A stretch of 39,868 nucleotides of DNA, from positions 1-39,868 of the forward strand of contig NZ_JANXRJ010000226.1 of NCBI RefSeq assembly GCF_025353065.1. The letters run 5' to 3'. The DNA comes from Lapillicoccus sp. (GTDB taxonomy: Bacteria > Actinomycetota > Actinomycetes > Actinomycetales > Dermatophilaceae). The notes under the pieces were generated by a model. It was not told the origin of the DNA. It made no database searches and worked only from the letters and a program-made list of their open reading frames with translations. Of the stretch, positions 37,717 through 39,868 are shown piece by piece. The first letter of the stretch is position 1. Every line of letters begins with the position of its first letter. Position numbers and translations under genes: made by a program.

Positions 37717-39868
37717 ATGGAGACCTCGCCGCCCTCGGGTCCGCTCGTCGAGCTGGCGCACGCGCACGGGGTGGCGACCGACTACTGGGACTGGCAGGGG
37801 CGCCCGGCGCCGGTCGAGGCCGACACGATCGTCGAGATCCTGCGTGCGCTCGACGTCCCGGCCGCGACCGACGACGAGGTGTCTGCCTCCCTCGCCGACC
37901 TCGAGACGCGCGCGTGGCGACGCACCCTGCCCCCGACGGTCGTGTGCCGCGAGGGGTGGACGCCCTGGGTGCCCGTGCACGTGCGCCACCGCAGTGCCAT
38001 CGACCTCGTCATCGAGCTCGAGGACGGCTCGGTCCGCGCGGCTCAGCCCGTGGAGCACCTCGTGGAGCCGAGGTGGGTCGACGGGGTCGAGATGGGTGAG
38101 GCGACCTTCGTGCTGCCGGGCGACCTTCCGCTCGGATGGCACCGGCTCGTGGCGCGCACCGCTTCCGAGCCCCTGCTCGCCGACTCGACGACCGCCACGC
38201 TCGTCGTCACGCCGCAGCGGCTGACGTTGCCGCCCGGGCTGGGGCAGCAACGGGTCGTGGGCCTGATGACCCAGCTCTACCAAGCCCGCTCGCGCAGATC
38301 CTGGGGCGTGGGCGACCTCGCCGACCTCGCCGACCTCGGCTCGTGGGCGAGCGCCGAGCACGGCGCCGACTTCGTGCTCGTCAACCCCGTGCACGCCGCC
38401 GAGCCGGTCGCCCCGATGGAGCCGTCTCCCTACCTCCCGGTGACCCGTCGTTTCCTCAACCCCCTCTACCTGCGGATCGAGGACATCCCCGAGCTCGCGC
38501 AGCTGGATCCCTTTGCGCACCACCGGACCCAGGAGCTCGGCCGGGTCGGCCGCAGCCTGAACTCCGGCGACGGGATCTACCGGGACGCGACGTGGTCGCT
38601 CAAGCGCGAGGCGCTCGGGATCCTGCACGCCGTGCCACTCTCGGGGGCACGGGCCCGCGCCTACCGCCGGTTCCGTGACGTCGAGGGCGACGGGCTCACC
38701 TCGTATGCCACGTGGTGCGCCATCGCGGAGGAGCACGGCCTGCCGTGGGCGGGGTGGCCGGCGGAGCTGCGCGACCCCGCGAGCCCGGAGGTCGCGGCAT
38801 ACCGCGCAGCCCAGGCGGACGTCGTCGACCTCCACGCCTGGATGCAGTGGCTGATGGCCGAGCAGATGGCCGCCGTTCAGTTCGCGCTGAAGCGGTCCGG
38901 GATGCTTCTGGGGGTCATCGAGGACCTGGCCGTCGGCGTCAACCCGGACGGGTCCGATGCCTGGAGCCTCGCCGACGTGCTGGCCCGCGGGGTCAAGGTC
39001 GGCGCGCCGCCCGACCAGTTCAACCAGCTCGGGCAGTCCTGGGGCCAACCTCCCTGGCGGCCGGATCGACTTGCGGAACAGGGCTATCGGCCCTTTCGCG
39101 ATGTGGTGCGGACGGCTCTGCGGGACTCCGGCGGGCTGCGCATCGACCACGTCATCGGGCTCTTCCGGCTGTGGTGGATCCCGGAGGGGGCGACGCCAGA
39201 CCGCGGGACCTACGTGCGTTACGACCACGAGGCGCTCATCGGCATCTTCGTCCTCGAGGCGCAGCGCGCGGGCGCCGTCGTCATCGGCGAGGACCTCGGG
39301 GTCGTCGAGCCGATGGCGCGTGACTACCTCCTGGAGCGGGGCCTGCTCGGCACCTCGATCCTGTGGTTCGAGTGGGACGCCGACACCCCGCGACCGCCGG
39401 AGCGCTACCGCGACCTCTGCCTCTCCTCGGTGACGACGCACGACCTGCCCCCGACCGCGGGCTACCTCGCCCTCGAGCACGTCGCGATCCGTGAGCGGCT
39501 CGGCCTGCTCACGCGCACGGTCGAGGAGGAGGAGGAGTCCGAGCTCGAGGCGATCGAGCGGGTCCGGGCCGCGCTGGTCGAGCGCGGCCTGCTCGATCCG
39601 GAAGCCGACGCGAGCGACCGGGAAGCGTTCCTGGTGGCCCTCCACCGTTGGCTCGCACTGTCCCCGAGCCGTCTGCTCGCGGTCGCGCTCGCCGATCTCG
39701 TCGGCGACCGACGCGCGGTCAACCAGCCGGGCACGACGGACGAGTACCCCAACTGGCGGGTGCCGCTCACCGGCCCCGACGGCGCGATGATCGACCTCGA
39801 CGACGTGACGTCCGGCGGCGCGGCCGACGCCCGCGCCACGCGACTCTTCGCGGCCCTGCGCGGCGACT
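37717..39868 (+). CDS. malQ: 4-alpha-glucanotransferase (3' end cut by window edge)
   Basis: Transfers alpha-1,4-glucan segments between maltodextrins (amylomaltase, GH77). An N-terminal actinobacterial extension of about 150 residues (with [24 protein letters not shown]) precedes the catalytic domain. Landmarks: [57 protein letters not shown] (nucleophile Asp), IGEDLGVV (acid/base Glu) and [11 protein letters not shown]. The frame is open from ATG 37717 through 39868, 717 codons. As family members are around 700-740 residues, probably only the last few residues are missing. Divergent from fumC. Confidence 0.93.
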   Translation, partial: METSPPSGPLVELAHAHGVATDYWDWQGRPAPVEADTIVEILRALDVPAATDDEVSASLADLETRAWRRTLPPTVVCREGWTPWVPVHVRHRSAIDLVIELEDGSVRAAQPVEHLVEPRWVDGVEMGEATFVLPGDLPLGWHRLVARTASEPLLADSTTATLVVTPQRLTLPPGLGQQRVVGLMTQLYQARSRRSWGVGDLADLADLGSWASAEHGADFVLVNPVHAAEPVAPMEPSPYLPVTRRFLNPLYLRIEDIPELAQLDPFAHHRTQELGRVGRSLNSGDGIYRDATWSLKREALGILHAVPLSGARARAYRRFRDVEGDGLTSYATWCAIAEEHGLPWAGWPAELRDPASPEVAAYRAAQADVVDLHAWMQWLMAEQMAAVQFALKRSGMLLGVIEDLAVGVNPDGSDAWSLADVLARGVKVGAPPDQFNQLGQSWGQPPWRPDRLAEQGYRPFRDVVRTALRDSGGLRIDHVIGLFRLWWIPEGATPDRGTYVRYDHEALIGIFVLEAQRAGAVVIGEDLGVVEPMARDYLLERGLLGTSILWFEWDADTPRPPERYRDLCLSSVTTHDLPPTAGYLALEHVAIRERLGLLTRTVEEEEESELEAIERVRAALVERGLLDPEADASDREAFLVALHRWLALSPSRLLAVALADLVGDRRAVNQPGTTDEYPNWRVPLTGPDGAMIDLDDVTSGGAADARATRLFAALRGD

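Larger units (their letters stand above)
4..38802. repeat. Dispersed octamer GTATGCCG / CGGCATAC
   Basis: I counted 39 copies of the heptamer GTATGCC or GGCATAC by eye, and 37 of them extend to the octamer GTATGCCG. Positions of the first base: 4, 24, 2047, 2306, 4251, 4275, 5615, 6344, 6658, 10496, 12082, 13343, 13446, 16844, 17359, 18223, 20069, 20921, 21847, 22078, 22742, 23231, 24349 (heptamer only), 25863, 26637, 27411, 27860, 29055, 29758, 31777, 33815, 34541, 35652, 36063, 37009, 37027, 37612, 38703 (heptamer only), 38796. There are 21 in one orientation and 18 in the other, so there is no obvious strand bias. Within genes the copies usually read as Tyr-Ala (TAT GCC) or Ala-Tyr (GCA TAC). 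Function unknown. Confidence 0.8.

Noticed and set aside
36235-39645. Very long minus-strand open frame running from fumC through the region opposite malQ
   Set aside because: Only the part 36235-37638 has protein-family motifs (fumarase). The upstream part is antisense to malQ and is Arg/Gly/Asp-rich without recognisable domains, as expected for a high-GC shadow frame.

Overview
The window is high-GC, gene-dense chromosomal DNA from an actinobacterium. The evidence is tight operons with ATGA/TGATG/GTGA junctions, GTG and TTG starts, a 32-codon bS22 ribosomal protein gene, a rex-hemA-hemC-cobA/hemD-hemB operon next to a BldN-type sigma factor, and System II cytochrome c biogenesis beside menaquinone genes. 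A non-filamentous Micrococcales member (Intrasporangiaceae-like) is my guess, not a demonstrated fact. I see no rRNA, tRNA, CRISPR array, prophage or classical IS element.

Layout. 1-1969: proC and two GNAT acetyltransferases. 2016-6266: a four-gene translationally coupled cassette (PaaK/CapK-like adenylate-forming enzyme, small unknown protein, GNAT-like protein, Acg-like nitroreductase). 6267-6474: palindromic repeats and a strong hairpin. 6475-9167: a GH15-like protein (minus) and an AcuC-type deacetylase (plus). 9371-9833: small HTH protein and bS22. 9945-13247: enoyl-CoA hydratase family protein, an SDR-fold protein and an MGAT-like acyltransferase. 13402-15978 (minus): DUF5667-type membrane protein, probably the anti-sigma factor, and the BldN-like ECF sigma gene. 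16050-22246: glutaredoxin-like protein, then rex and the tetrapyrrole operon behind a Rex operator. 22297-24436: three related hairpins around a methyltransferase and an AbiEi/nuclease-like gene. 24567-25725: yceI and a divergent marR. 25816-32371: hemL, a histidine phosphatase, the ccs operon (tlpA-like, ccdA, resB, ccsB) and DUF4229. 32397-33651: a second hairpin-bracketed AbiEi/nuclease-like gene. 33671-36170 (minus): menE, PLDc_N protein, menA. 36235-37638 (minus): fumC. 37717-end: malQ, cut by the window edge.

How the genes work together. Tetrapyrrole synthesis (hemA, hemL, hemB, hemC, hemD), c-type cytochrome maturation, menaquinone synthesis, fumarase and the NADH sensor Rex form a respiratory-chain neighbourhood.

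The most unusual content is in three places. First, two separate genes, each encoding an N-terminal winged helix plus a C-terminal PD-(D/E)XK-like nuclease, are each bracketed by their own family of long palindromes, with the distal hairpin 11-12 nt past the stop codon. Second, the octamer GTATGCCG/CGGCATAC occurs about once per kilobase, in coding and intergenic DNA alike. Third, a CGTAAC-N16-CGTTGT promoter lies upstream of the putative anti-sigma gene and matches the sigma-BldN consensus as I recall it.
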